Origin: DASYUM01 sp036001225
Lineage (GTDB): Bacteria > Methylomirabilota > Methylomirabilia > Rokubacteriales > DASRDR01
DNA length: 7,064 bases
Direction: 5' to 3'
Assembly: GCA_036001225.1 (NCBI GenBank)
Contig: DASYUM010000232.1
Span: forward strand, 1-7,064
Shown piece by piece: positions 1 to 7,064 of this stretch (its first letter is position 1; each line of letters opens with the position of its first letter). The notes beneath the pieces were generated by a model. It was not told the origin of the DNA. It saw only the letters and a program-made list of their open reading frames with translations, and ran no database searches. Position numbers and translations under genes: made by a program.

Positions 1-14
1 AAAAAGCCGCCACC

Positions 15-20
15 TGTCAA
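15..20 (-). promoter_or_regulatory. Possible -35 box of a leftward promoter cut by the window edge
   Basis: The minus strand reads TTGACA exactly at these positions, followed leftward by GGTGGCGGCTTTTT to the window edge. Only 14 bases of spacer are inside the window, so any -10 box would lie just outside and cannot be seen. The placement, after a terminator and a gene-free spacer, fits a promoter for the next leftward gene. A lone hexamer can occur by chance, so this is only suggestive. Confidence 0.3.
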
Positions 21-151
21 GAGGGATCTGCGCACTCGCGACTGGGCTGCCCCTCGGCGAACTCCTCGGGCTCTAGCGCGGCGCTGACGTCCACTTCGCG
101 GCGTCCGCCGACCCGTGGCCGGCCGCCATCACCATACCGAAGGGCGGTCGT

Positions 152-191
152 AGCGTCTGGTGGACATGGTCGGGCAGCTGACCCAGACGCT
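152..191. repeat. Inverted repeat, 9-bp arms with 22-base loop
   Basis: AGCGTCTGG at 152-160 is perfectly complementary to CCAGACGCT at 183-191. Neither strand has a T-run after the arm, so it is not an intrinsic terminator. The loop is long. It could be a protein-binding palindrome or part of a folded RNA, or chance in GC-rich DNA. Confidence 0.3.
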
Positions 192-330
192 CCGTAGACC
201 GCATACGGCGCGCACGCTGGGCGCTCAGGAAGGATGGAATCGAGATACCGGAATGGGTGTCTTGCCTATGAGGAGGGGGGGCGCTCGAACGTCGTCGTCG
301 CGACCGGCCGCAACCCCCGCGCAACCGGCA

Positions 331-366
331 ACAAAAACGGGGTTACAGCCTGCGCTGTAACCCCGT
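331..366 (-). terminator. Strong intrinsic terminator after tRNA-fMet
   Basis: On the minus strand a perfect 12-bp stem (ACGGGGTTACAG pairing with CTGTAACCCCGT; plus-strand arms 337-348 and 355-366) encloses a 6-base loop. It is followed at once by TTTTTGT. This is a textbook Rho-independent terminator. It begins 8 bases beyond the encoded CCA end of the tRNA and closes the whole leftward cluster. The top strand has no comparable T-run after the stem, so it should act mainly on leftward transcription. Confidence 0.93.
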
Positions 367-374
367 GTCTGTCT

Positions 375-451
<77 letters not shown>

Positions 452-463
452 GTGCCATCGGAT

Positions 464-492
464 ACCTTACTGGACGCGATCTGCCCTGTCAA
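464..492 (-). promoter_or_regulatory. Likely sigma70-type promoter of tRNA-fMet, inside the glycosyltransferase 3' end
   Basis: On the minus strand a perfect TTGACA (plus coordinates 487-492) is separated by exactly 17 bases from TAAGGT (464-469). The -10 match to TATAAT is weak (T, A and final T), but the -35 and spacing are ideal. The predicted start falls about six bases before the mature tRNA 5' end at 451, giving a very short leader. The -35 box lies in codons for LD near the protein C-terminus, and the -10 begins with the TAA stop codon itself. The tRNA could therefore be made independently of the long operon. Read-through from upstream is also possible. Confidence 0.65.
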
Positions 493-2002
493 GCCTCGGA
501 GCGCGGAGGACGCGGTCGGTCTTGCCGGGCTCGTAGCGGCCGGTGCGGGCGAGGTGCCAGAGGACCCGCCAGGCGGCGCGGGTGGCGAGGAGCCAGTAGG
601 TCTGGCAGCGGAAGGTCGCCATGAAGTGCTCGCGCCACGTCTGCCACTCCAGGTCGATCGGCCGCGGCAGGTAGGGCCCGAGCGCGCGGATGGCGCGCTG
701 GGTCTCGATCCCGCCCACCCACACGGTGAGCCCGAGCGAGATCGTCGGCACCAGCACGGCGACCAGGAAGAGCAGTGGCTCCTCGCCCCGGTACCGGTAG
801 GCGAAGTGCCAGCCGAGATAGCCCATCGCCGGGTAGACCCCGGCCGCGACCGGCCACTCCACGACCTTGTTGGCGACGTGGCGCAGGAGCTGGGCCAGGT
901 TGAACGCGGTCGGCCGCCGCCGCCAGATCGCCCACAGCTCCCCGATGTCGTCGAGCACGCCCTTGTACCAGCGCGCGTTCTGGCGAACGATCTTGGCCTT
1001 GGACTCGGGGAGATCGGTCAGCTCGATCATCGGCATGGCCCGGATGAGGCGGCCGCGGGCGCCGAGCCGGTAGCCGAGCGTCGAGTCCTCGGTGGCGCCG
1101 CGGGTGGGGAAGCCGCCGAGGGCCAGCAGCTCGTCGAGCCGCACGAACTGGTTGTGGCCGAGGCAGATCTGGGAGCGCCGGACGCCGAGCTCGAGCGCCG
1201 GCCGCACGACCGGGCGGAGCAGTCCCGGCGTCCACCGGAGCGCCGCGTCGATCCAGTGGATGCGGCGCACCTCGTTGATGAGCCGGGCGATGGACACCCG
1301 GATGAAGATCGATGACTGCTGGATCGCGCAGATTCGCCCCCGCAGATCCAGCATGTCCCAGTTGCCGAGCGACAGCGTGACGCCCTGATAGGCGACGGCG
1401 CCACGCCCGGCCAGCTCCTCGCCGGCGATCCACCGGTAGGTATCTGGATCGGGCACCGAATCGGCGTCGGAGACCGCCACGAAGACCCGCGACGGGTCGG
1501 CGGCATGCTCCTCGAGGACGGCCGCCAGCGCCTCCGGGCGCAGGGCCCAGTTGAGCTGCTCGCCCTTCCGCCCGGCTCCGGGCATGACGAGGTGGGTGAG
1601 CCGCTTGGCCTCGTAGGGCGGCAGCTCGGCCAGGACGCGACGGACGAGCCCCCCTGTGCTCTCCGCCATCGCCGGATGCGGCGCGGCGTCCTCGGCGGCC
1701 TTGGTCACCACGACGTAGCGCACCTTGCCGTCGGGATAGCGGCCGTCCAGCAGTCCCCGCAGCGTCGTCGCGATGGCTGGCTCCTGGTAGGCGGCGAGGA
1801 GGTGCAGGAAGACCGGCGCCCGCGCTTCGCGCTCGAGGGCCTCGACCGTGGGCCAGGTGTCCCGCCGCGCGTGGGCGGCGCGGACGAAGCGGGTGGTGGT
1901 GGCCATGCCCTTCCAGTCGATGCCGAGCTTCCACGCCGCCCGCACGTTGAAGAGCAGGGTGAGCACGAACAGCCACGGGGCGAGCACCGGGAGCCAGTCC
2001 AT
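467..2002 (-). CDS. Membrane-bound GT2-type glycosyltransferase, substrate unknown
   Basis: The 511-residue protein has the motif series of processive-type inverting GT2 enzymes. These are AYQEP at 71-75 (the usual AYNE position), KGEQLNWAL at 146-154, and the metal/nucleotide-sugar DxD as SDADS at 178-182. ATEDSTLGYRL at 303-313 supplies the catalytic TED, and QNARWYKG at 341-348 is the Q/RxxRW motif. A hydrophobic segment at about 5-20 anchors the N-terminus. One or two C-terminal segments (about 385-402 and 409-431) follow the catalytic domain, with a possible further helix at 465-485. This suggests a cytoplasmic catalytic domain held at the inner membrane. Donor and acceptor cannot be read from the sequence, and polysaccharide or glycolipid synthesis is an inference. 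The ATG starts 20 bp after the ftsB-like stop. No purine-rich binding site is visible in that C-rich gap, so translation may depend on coupling. The last codons carry the tRNA promoter. Confidence 0.85.
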   Translation of the reverse strand: MDWLPVLAPWLFVLTLLFNVRAAWKLGIDWKGMATTTRFVRAAHARRDTWPTVEALEREARAPVFLHLLAAYQEPAIATTLRGLLDGRYPDGKVRYVVVTKAAEDAAPHPAMAESTGGLVRRVLAELPPYEAKRLTHLVMPGAGRKGEQLNWALRPEALAAVLEEHAADPSRVFVAVSDADSVPDPDTYRWIAGEELAGRGAVAYQGVTLSLGNWDMLDLRGRICAIQQSSIFIRVSIARLINEVRRIHWIDAALRWTPGLLRPVVRPALELGVRRSQICLGHNQFVRLDELLALGGFPTRGATEDSTLGYRLGARGRLIRAMPMIELTDLPESKAKIVRQNARWYKGVLDDIGELWAIWRRRPTAFNLAQLLRHVANKVVEWPVAAGVYPAMGYLGWHFAYRYRGEEPLLFLVAVLVPTISLGLTVWVGGIETQRAIRALGPYLPRPIDLEWQTWREHFMATFRCQTYWLLATRAAWRVLWHLARTGRYEPGKTDRVLRAPRLDRADRVQ

Positions 2003-2022
2003 GGCGGGCGCGGGCGGCGGGG

Positions 2023-2328
2023 TTAGGGCGAGCGCGGCGGCTCGGGGGAACGCGGGAAGCGGAGGACGCGCTCGCCGGGCCGGACCAGGCCCAGCTCCTC
2101 GCGGGCGATGCGCTCCAGCGCGGTCGGATCGTGGCGCAGCTCGGCGATGGCGCGCGAGAGCCGCTCGTTCTCGGCCTCCAGGGCTTGCACGTCGCGGTGG
2201 AGGCTCTCCACCTCGGCCCGGAGCCGCCGGAGCTGGAGGACGCCGTTGTCGCCGAGGACGGCGGCACCGAGCAGCAGCGTGAGCAGGCCGGCCACCACCC
2301 AGCCCGGATGGGGGCGAGGAATGGTCAT
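2023..2328 (-). CDS. ftsB: FtsB/DivIC-type septum formation initiator
   Basis: The 101-residue bitopic protein has a short cytoplasmic N-terminus and one membrane helix at about 10-26. A coiled coil at about 30-66, with leucines at heptad spacing, follows. The family C-terminal motif is LERIAREELGLVRPGE at 71-86. Known FtsB/DivIC proteins bridge FtsL and FtsQ/DivIB in the divisome and help activate septal peptidoglycan synthesis. The acidic and aromatic end of some family members is replaced by a proline/arginine tail (FPRSPEPPRSP). I chose the ATG at 2326-2328 because it gives the normal family length and has GAGGGGG six bases upstream. The same frame stays open much further upstream, but only as a shadow of eno. 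eno directly upstream is a common neighbour of ftsB in bacteria, which supports the call. Confidence 0.88.
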   Translation of the reverse strand: MTIPRPHPGWVVAGLLTLLLGAAVLGDNGVLQLRRLRAEVESLHRDVQALEAENERLSRAIAELRHDPTALERIAREELGLVRPGERVLRFPRSPEPPRSP

Positions 2329-2334
2329 TGGGAA

Positions 2335-2341
2335 CCCCCTC
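2335..2341 (-). promoter_or_regulatory. Shine-Dalgarno site of ftsB, in the tail of a repeat element
   Basis: The minus strand reads GAGGGGG, six bases before the ATG at 2328. This purine run decides the ftsB start. It lies in the GGTGAGGGGGTTCCC tail that follows the eno stop codon and belongs to the same GC-rich repeat-like segment as the stem-loop at 2349-2372. Confidence 0.6.
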
Positions 2342-2345
2342 ACCC

Positions 2346-3662
<1,317 letters not shown>

Positions 3663-3671
3663 CTGGGCGGG

Positions 3672-4568
3672 TCAGGCTCGGCGGCGAAGGACGAAGTCGG
3701 CCAGCGCCGCCAGCGGCTCGGCGGCGGCGCCCAGGCCGGTGATCGCCGCCCGGGCTTCCCGGGTCAGCGCGCCGGCCCGCTCCCAGGCGGTATCCAGGCC
3801 GTGGTAGTCCGGATAGGTGATCTTCTGCTTCCGCCGGTCGCTCCCCGGCGTCTTGCCGAGCGTCTCCAGCGAGCCCTCGACGTCCAGGACGTCGTCCACG
3901 ATCTGGAAGGCGAGGCCGAGCCGCTCCCCGTACCGCGTCAAGGCCTCGAGCACCGGATCGGCGGCGCCGGCCAGGAGCGCGCCCGTGCGCAGCGCGGCCC
4001 GGATGAGGGCGCCGGTCTTGCGGGTGTGGATGTACTCGAGCGTCTCGGCGGAGACGCGCTCGCCTTCGGACTGGACGTCGACGACCTGGCCCCCGATCAT
4101 GCCGGCCGTCCCCGCCGCCTCGCTGATCTCGGCGACCACGCGGGGGAAGACCTCGGCCGGCGCCTTGCCGAGGCCGAAGTTGGCGGCGACGAGGCCGAAG
4201 GCGTGGGTGAGGAGCGCGTCCCCGGCCAGGATGGCCATCGCCTCCCCGAAGACCTTGTGGCTGGTGAGGCGGCCCCGGCGGTAATCGTCGTCGTCCATGG
4301 CCGGCAGGTCGTCGTGGATGAGCGAGTAGGTGTGGATCAGCTCGAAGGCGCACGCGGTCGGCAGCACGTCGGCCATCCGGCCACCGGCTGCCTCGGCGCC
4401 GGCGATGACCAGGAGCGGGCGCAGGCGCTTGCCACCGGCCAGCACGCTGTAGCGCATGGCCGCGTGGATCGCCGGCGGATAGGCGGTGACCGGTGGCAGA
4501 TGGCGCTCGAGGGCCTCGTCCACCGCGTGCCGCCGCTCGGCCATGTAGGCGTCGAGATCGAACCTCAC
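3672..4568 (-). CDS. ispA: Polyprenyl synthetase, probable farnesyl diphosphate synthase
   Basis: This enzyme condenses isopentenyl diphosphate with allylic diphosphates to give farnesyl diphosphate, a precursor of undecaprenyl carriers and quinone tails. The 298-residue chain shows GGKRLRP at 45-51 and the first aspartate-rich motif DDLPAMD at 86-92. K184-T185 and the second motif DDVLD at 225-229 follow, then GKTPGSDRRKQKITYP at 238-253. The two-residue insert in the first motif plus an aromatic residue five positions before it (Y81) matches the bacterial type II farnesyl synthases, so a C15 product is likely. Geranylgeranyl synthase is the alternative. I set the start at a GTG whose last bases overlap the xseB stop (GTGA). 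It has GAGGAG eight bases upstream, and the sequence MRFDLDAYMAERR fits the family N-terminus. A GTG seven codons further upstream is possible but has a poorer site. Confidence 0.93.
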   Translation of the reverse strand: MRFDLDAYMAERRHAVDEALERHLPPVTAYPPAIHAAMRYSVLAGGKRLRPLLVIAGAEAAGGRMADVLPTACAFELIHTYSLIHDDLPAMDDDDYRRGRLTSHKVFGEAMAILAGDALLTHAFGLVAANFGLGKAPAEVFPRVVAEISEAAGTAGMIGGQVVDVQSEGERVSAETLEYIHTRKTGALIRAALRTGALLAGAADPVLEALTRYGERLGLAFQIVDDVLDVEGSLETLGKTPGSDRRKQKITYPDYHGLDTAWERAGALTREARAAITGLGAAAEPLAALADFVLRRRA

Positions 4569-4831
4569 CGCTCTGGCTCCTCTTCCCACTTGAAGGGCTG
4601 GGCCCGGAGCCCGCCCCCTTCGTCCTGGGTCAGCACCTCGATGCGGCGCTCGGTCTCCTCGAGGCGGCGCGCGCAGAAGCGCAACAGCGCGGTGCCTTCC
4701 TCGAACGCACGCAGCGAGTCGTCGAGCGAGAGGTCCCCGGCCTCCAGCGCGTGAACGATCTGCTCGAGGCGCGCCATGGCCTCCTCGAACTTCGGCCCGG
4801 CCGCGCCGCCCGGCTCCTCAGGCCGCGCCAT
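4565..4831 (-). CDS. xseB: Exonuclease VII small subunit
   Basis: The 88-residue protein matches the short helical XseB family. The core runs FEEAMARLEQIVHALEAGDL (15-34), then LDDSLRAFEEGTALLRFC (36-53) and RRLEETERRIEVL (55-67). These form two antiparallel helices that, in the known enzyme, bind the coiled-coil region of XseA to form the XseA/XseB complex cleaving single-stranded DNA from both ends. Short disordered tails flank the core: a glycine/proline-rich N-terminus and an acidic C-terminus. The ATG at 4831 overlaps the end of xseA by 14 bp. Such overlap probably couples translation and helps keep several small subunits per large subunit. Its stop codon overlaps the ispA start in the sequence GTGA. 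Confidence 0.93.
   Translation of the reverse strand: MARPEEPGGAAGPKFEEAMARLEQIVHALEAGDLSLDDSLRAFEEGTALLRFCARRLEETERRIEVLTQDEGGGLRAQPFKWEEEPER
4577..4584 (-). promoter_or_regulatory. Shine-Dalgarno site that fixes the ispA start
   Basis: The minus strand reads AAGAGGAG, ending eight bases before the GTG at 4566-4568. It lies inside the last codons of xseB. It supports the GTG overlapping the xseB stop over the upstream GTG at 4589, which the site would follow rather than precede. Confidence 0.7.
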
Positions 4832-6203
4832 CGCTCCCGGGCTCCGGCTCGGGCGGCTTCACGGCGTCGACGCGACAGCTCAGGGCGCCCTCGCGCAGGC
4901 GCACCGAGACCTCGCTGCCCGGCTGGACCTGGGCGGCGCGCGTCACCACCTCGCCCGACGGCAGCGCGCAGATCGCGTAGCCGCGGGCGAGGCAGGCCAG
5001 CGGGCTCAGTGTGTCGAGCCGGCCGGCCAGGGCCTCCATCGCCCGGCGGCGGCGCGCCACCTCGGACCGGCCCGCGCGGTCGAGTCGGCCTCGAAGCTGG
5101 GCGAGGAGCCGGCCCCCGTGCCGGAGGTTGGCGCGGAGCACCTCGGGCCGGAGGGCGCGGACGGCGCGGTCGAGACGCTGGTGGACGTCGGCGTGGCGCC
5201 GCCGCAGCCCGCGATCGAGGCGGAGGCCGAGGTCGTCCAGCCGGCGATGCCAGTCGCGAAGCGGACGACCGGGATCGGCGAGAACCCGCCGCTGGCGGAG
5301 ATCGGCCACGCGCTCGCCCAGGCGTCGGACGCGCTGGCGCCCCGCGCGGTGGAGGCGGTCGCGCAGGCTCGCCAGCTGGGCGACGAGCTGGGCCTTCTCG
5401 CGGATCACCAGCTCGGCGGCGGCCGACGGCGTGGGGGCCCGCAGGTCGGCGACGAAGTCCGCGATGGTGACGTCGGTCTCGTGGCCGACTGCCGAGATCA
5501 CGGGGACCTTGGACGCCGCGATCGCCCGCGCCACCGGCTCTTCGTTGAAGGCCCACAGATCCTCGAGCGAGCCGCCGCCGCGGGCGACCACCAGGACGTC
5601 GAAGCCGCCGAGCCGGTTCAGGTCGAAGAGCGCCTGGACGATCTCGGGGACGGCGGCCTCTCCCTGGACCCGGACCGGATAGATGACCACGTGGACGTCG
5701 GCGAACCGGCGCGTGATCACCCGCAGGAAGTCCCGCACCGCGGCCCCGGTCGGCGAGGTGATCAGGCCGACCCGCCGCGGCAGCGCGGGCAGCGGCCGCT
5801 TGCGGCCGGCGTCGAAGAGGCCCTCGGCGGCCAGCCGTGTCTTGAGCTGCTCGAACGCGAGCTGGAGGGCGCCCAGGCCCTTGGGCTCCAGGATCTCGCA
5901 GACCAGCTGGTACTCACCGCGGGCGGCATAGACGTCGAGCGTCGCGAACGCGAGCACGTGGAGCCCGTCGGCCGGCGCGAACCGGAGCCGCCGTACCCGG
6001 CTCCGGAAAAGGACCGCACGGACCTGGGCGGTCTCGTCCTTGAGGGTGAAGTAGACGTGGCCTGCGCTGACGACGCGGAGGTTCGAGATCTCCCCTTCCA
6101 CCCACACGCCGCCGAAGCTGGCCTCCAGCCGGTCCTTGATCGCCGCCGTCAGCTCGGAGACCGTGAGGACCCGCCGGCCAGGGTCGGCGCCGAGCGATGC
6201 CAT
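4818..6203 (-). CDS. xseA: Exonuclease VII large subunit
   Basis: This catalytic subunit of the cytoplasmic single-strand DNA exonuclease acts in mismatch repair, recombination and DNA damage tolerance. At 461 residues it is of normal family length. An OB-fold spans about 12-107 (VLTVSELT, VWVEGEISN, GHVYFTLKD, EYQLVCEILEPKG). The nuclease domain follows, with VGLITSPTGAAVRDFL at 145-160 and RGGGSLEDLWAFN at 208-220. The conserved block AVGHETDVTIADFVADLRAP runs from 238 to 257. An arginine- and leucine-rich helical stretch at about 265-395 would form the long coiled coil that binds XseB. The tail SPLACLARGYAI at 400-411 is also characteristic. The ATG lies 14 bp after folD. No strong ribosome binding site is visible. 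It overlaps xseB by 14 bp. Confidence 0.97.
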   Translation of the reverse strand: MASLGADPGRRVLTVSELTAAIKDRLEASFGGVWVEGEISNLRVVSAGHVYFTLKDETAQVRAVLFRSRVRRLRFAPADGLHVLAFATLDVYAARGEYQLVCEILEPKGLGALQLAFEQLKTRLAAEGLFDAGRKRPLPALPRRVGLITSPTGAAVRDFLRVITRRFADVHVVIYPVRVQGEAAVPEIVQALFDLNRLGGFDVLVVARGGGSLEDLWAFNEEPVARAIAASKVPVISAVGHETDVTIADFVADLRAPTPSAAAELVIREKAQLVAQLASLRDRLHRAGRQRVRRLGERVADLRQRRVLADPGRPLRDWHRRLDDLGLRLDRGLRRRHADVHQRLDRAVRALRPEVLRANLRHGGRLLAQLRGRLDRAGRSEVARRRRAMEALAGRLDTLSPLACLARGYAICALPSGEVVTRAAQVQPGSEVSVRLREGALSCRVDAVKPPEPEPGSDGAA

Positions 6204-6217
6204 CGTCGCTGACCGAC

Positions 6218-7064
6218 TCAGCCGAGCGCGGCGTGCCGCCGCGCCGCTTCCAGCGTGTTCCGCATCAGCATGGCCACCGTCATCGGGCCTACCCCGCCCG
6301 GCACCGGGGTGATCGCGCGCACCCGCGGCGCGACCGAGGCCGCGTCCACGTCGCCGACCACCCGGCCGTCGGGGAGCCGGTTCGTCCCCACGTCCACCAC
6401 GACCGCGTCGGGCCGCACCATGTCGCCCGTCACCACGCCCGGCCGGCCGGCGGCGACGGCGAGCAACTCGGCCCGCCGGGTGTGGGCGGCCAGATCGCGG
6501 GTGCGGGTGTGGCAGATGGTCACGGTGGCGTGGCGGCCGAGCAGGAGCTGGGCCAGGGGCTTGCCGACGATCCGCGAGCGGCCGACCACGACGGCCTCCG
6601 CCCCTTTCAGCTCGATCCCGTAGTGGTCGAGGATCTCCAGGATGCCGGCCGGCGTGCCGGGGACGACGGTCGGATGCCCTGCCAGCAGGCGGCCCAGGTT
6701 CTCGGGGTGGAAGCCGTCCACGTCCTTGGTGGGATCGACGGCCGCCAGCACGCGGTCCTCGTCCACACCGGGGGGGAGCGGCAGCTGAATGAGAATGCCG
6801 TGGACCGCGCGGTCGGCGCTCAGCTCGCGCACCAGGCCGAGCAGGCGCGTCTCGTCGAGCCCCTCGGGGAAGAGGTGGTCGCGGGCCACGATGCCGACCG
6901 CCTGGCAGGCCGTGCGCTTGCGGCCGACGTAGATCTGGGAGGCGGGATCCCGGCCGACGAGGACGACGGCCAGCGTGGGCACCACGCCCCGGGCCCGGAG
7001 CTCCCCGACGCCGGTCGCCACGGCGGCCTGGACCTTCGCGGCGACCGCCTTGCCGTCGAGGATC
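6218..7064 (-). CDS. folD: Bifunctional methylenetetrahydrofolate dehydrogenase/cyclohydrolase, 5' end cut
   Basis: FolD oxidises 5,10-methylene-THF to methenyl-THF with NADP+ and hydrolyses it to 10-formyl-THF, which among other uses formylates Met-tRNA-fMet. The gene runs off the right edge. The frame stays open to 7064 and begins with ILDGKAVAAKVQAAV, so only a few N-terminal residues are missing, and the GTG at 7021 is internal, not the start. Visible are 281 residues. YVGRKRTACQAVGI carries the catalytic Tyr and Lys (visible 45 and 49). GILIQLPLPPGVDE and PTKDVDGFHPEN form the substrate site. VVVGRSRIVGKP (visible 158-169) is the nucleotide-binding loop, and TPVPGGVGPMTVAMLM is the C-terminal signature. 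The usual PCTP motif reads PGTPAG, a cysteine-to-glycine change unlikely to abolish activity. The end lies 14 bp before xseA. Confidence 0.97.
   Translation of the reverse strand, partial: ILDGKAVAAKVQAAVATGVGELRARGVVPTLAVVLVGRDPASQIYVGRKRTACQAVGIVARDHLFPEGLDETRLLGLVRELSADRAVHGILIQLPLPPGVDEDRVLAAVDPTKDVDGFHPENLGRLLAGHPTVVPGTPAGILEILDHYGIELKGAEAVVVGRSRIVGKPLAQLLLGRHATVTICHTRTRDLAAHTRRAELLAVAAGRPGVVTGDMVRPDAVVVDVGTNRLPDGRVVGDVDAASVAPRVRAITPVPGGVGPMTVAMLMRNTLEAARRHAALG

Larger units (their letters stand above)
1..330. other. Intergenic stretch with no convincing gene
   Basis: No gene is supported here. The longest open frames are under 90 codons, lack a recognisable family and have no convincing ribosome binding site. 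One is arginine- and serine-rich in the way out-of-frame GC-rich DNA usually reads. The stretch contains a 9-bp inverted repeat (152-160 with 183-191) without a following T-run. At the far left there is a TTGACA hexamer on the minus strand. It lies beyond the terminator that closes the tRNA unit, so it is probably the spacer upstream of another leftward gene that starts outside the window. Nothing here resembles an RNA gene, although a small RNA cannot be excluded by eye. Confidence 0.6.

Noticed and set aside
73..324. 83-codon minus-strand frame in the left spacer
   Set aside because: There is no family resemblance, composition is Arg/Ser/Pro-rich as in non-coding GC-rich DNA, and no convincing ribosome binding site is visible. 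It begins just after the intrinsic terminator.
489..2267. 592-codon minus-strand frame across the glycosyltransferase and ftsB
   Set aside because: It is an out-of-frame shadow, extremely rich in Arg, Pro, Ala and Gly. The overlapping frame holds the real glycosyltransferase motifs.
4776..6212. 478-codon plus-strand frame opposite xseA
   Set aside because: It is antisense to a full-length xseA with all motifs. It is low-complexity and has no family signal.
6218..7021. folD starting at the GTG at 7021
   Set aside because: The frame continues upstream to the window edge with the conserved FolD N-terminus ILDGKAVAAKVQ, so that GTG is an internal valine codon.

Overview
This window looks like an ordinary chromosomal segment of a very GC-rich bacterium. 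G+C is clearly high by eye and third codon positions are almost all G or C. The minus strand carries a tight housekeeping gene cluster, read from right to left. I saw no mobile element, CRISPR array, toxin or defence gene, and I do not think the window contains an undescribed multi-gene system. The lineage cannot be fixed from the sequence alone. Gene content and composition would fit a deep, GC-rich proteobacterial-like or soil/sediment lineage (for example Deltaproteobacteria-like, or Rokubacteria/Methylomirabilota-like), but this is a tentative inference.

Layout, in transcription order (right to left): folD (5' end cut by the window edge), xseA, xseB, ispA, eno, ftsB/divIC-like, and a membrane glycosyltransferase of the GT2 type. 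An initiator tRNA-fMet follows, ending in a strong intrinsic terminator at 331-366. Spacing between the protein genes is minimal: 14 bp, 14 bp overlap, 4 bp overlap, 9 bp, 17 bp and 20 bp. I see no terminator between the protein genes, so folD through the glycosyltransferase probably form one transcription unit whose main promoter lies to the right of the window. The tRNA appears to have its own promoter (perfect TTGACA, 17-bp spacer, weak -10) inside the last codons and stop codon of the glycosyltransferase gene.

Functionally the cluster mixes one-carbon metabolism (FolD), exonuclease VII (XseA and XseB), isoprenoid chain building (IspA), glycolysis (Eno), cell division (FtsB-like), a probable envelope glycosyltransferase and translation initiation (tRNA-fMet). 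folD-xseA-xseB-ispA is a familiar bacterial neighbourhood, as is eno followed by ftsB/divIC. Here the two are fused in series. IspA product (farnesyl diphosphate) ultimately feeds undecaprenyl carriers, which loosely links it to the division and envelope genes.

The most interesting local details are three. A small GC-rich stem-loop repeat seems to have supplied the last codons and stop of eno and the ribosome binding site of ftsB. The tRNA-fMet promoter is embedded in the glycosyltransferase gene. The leftmost ~330 bp have no convincing gene and may end in a truncated promoter.
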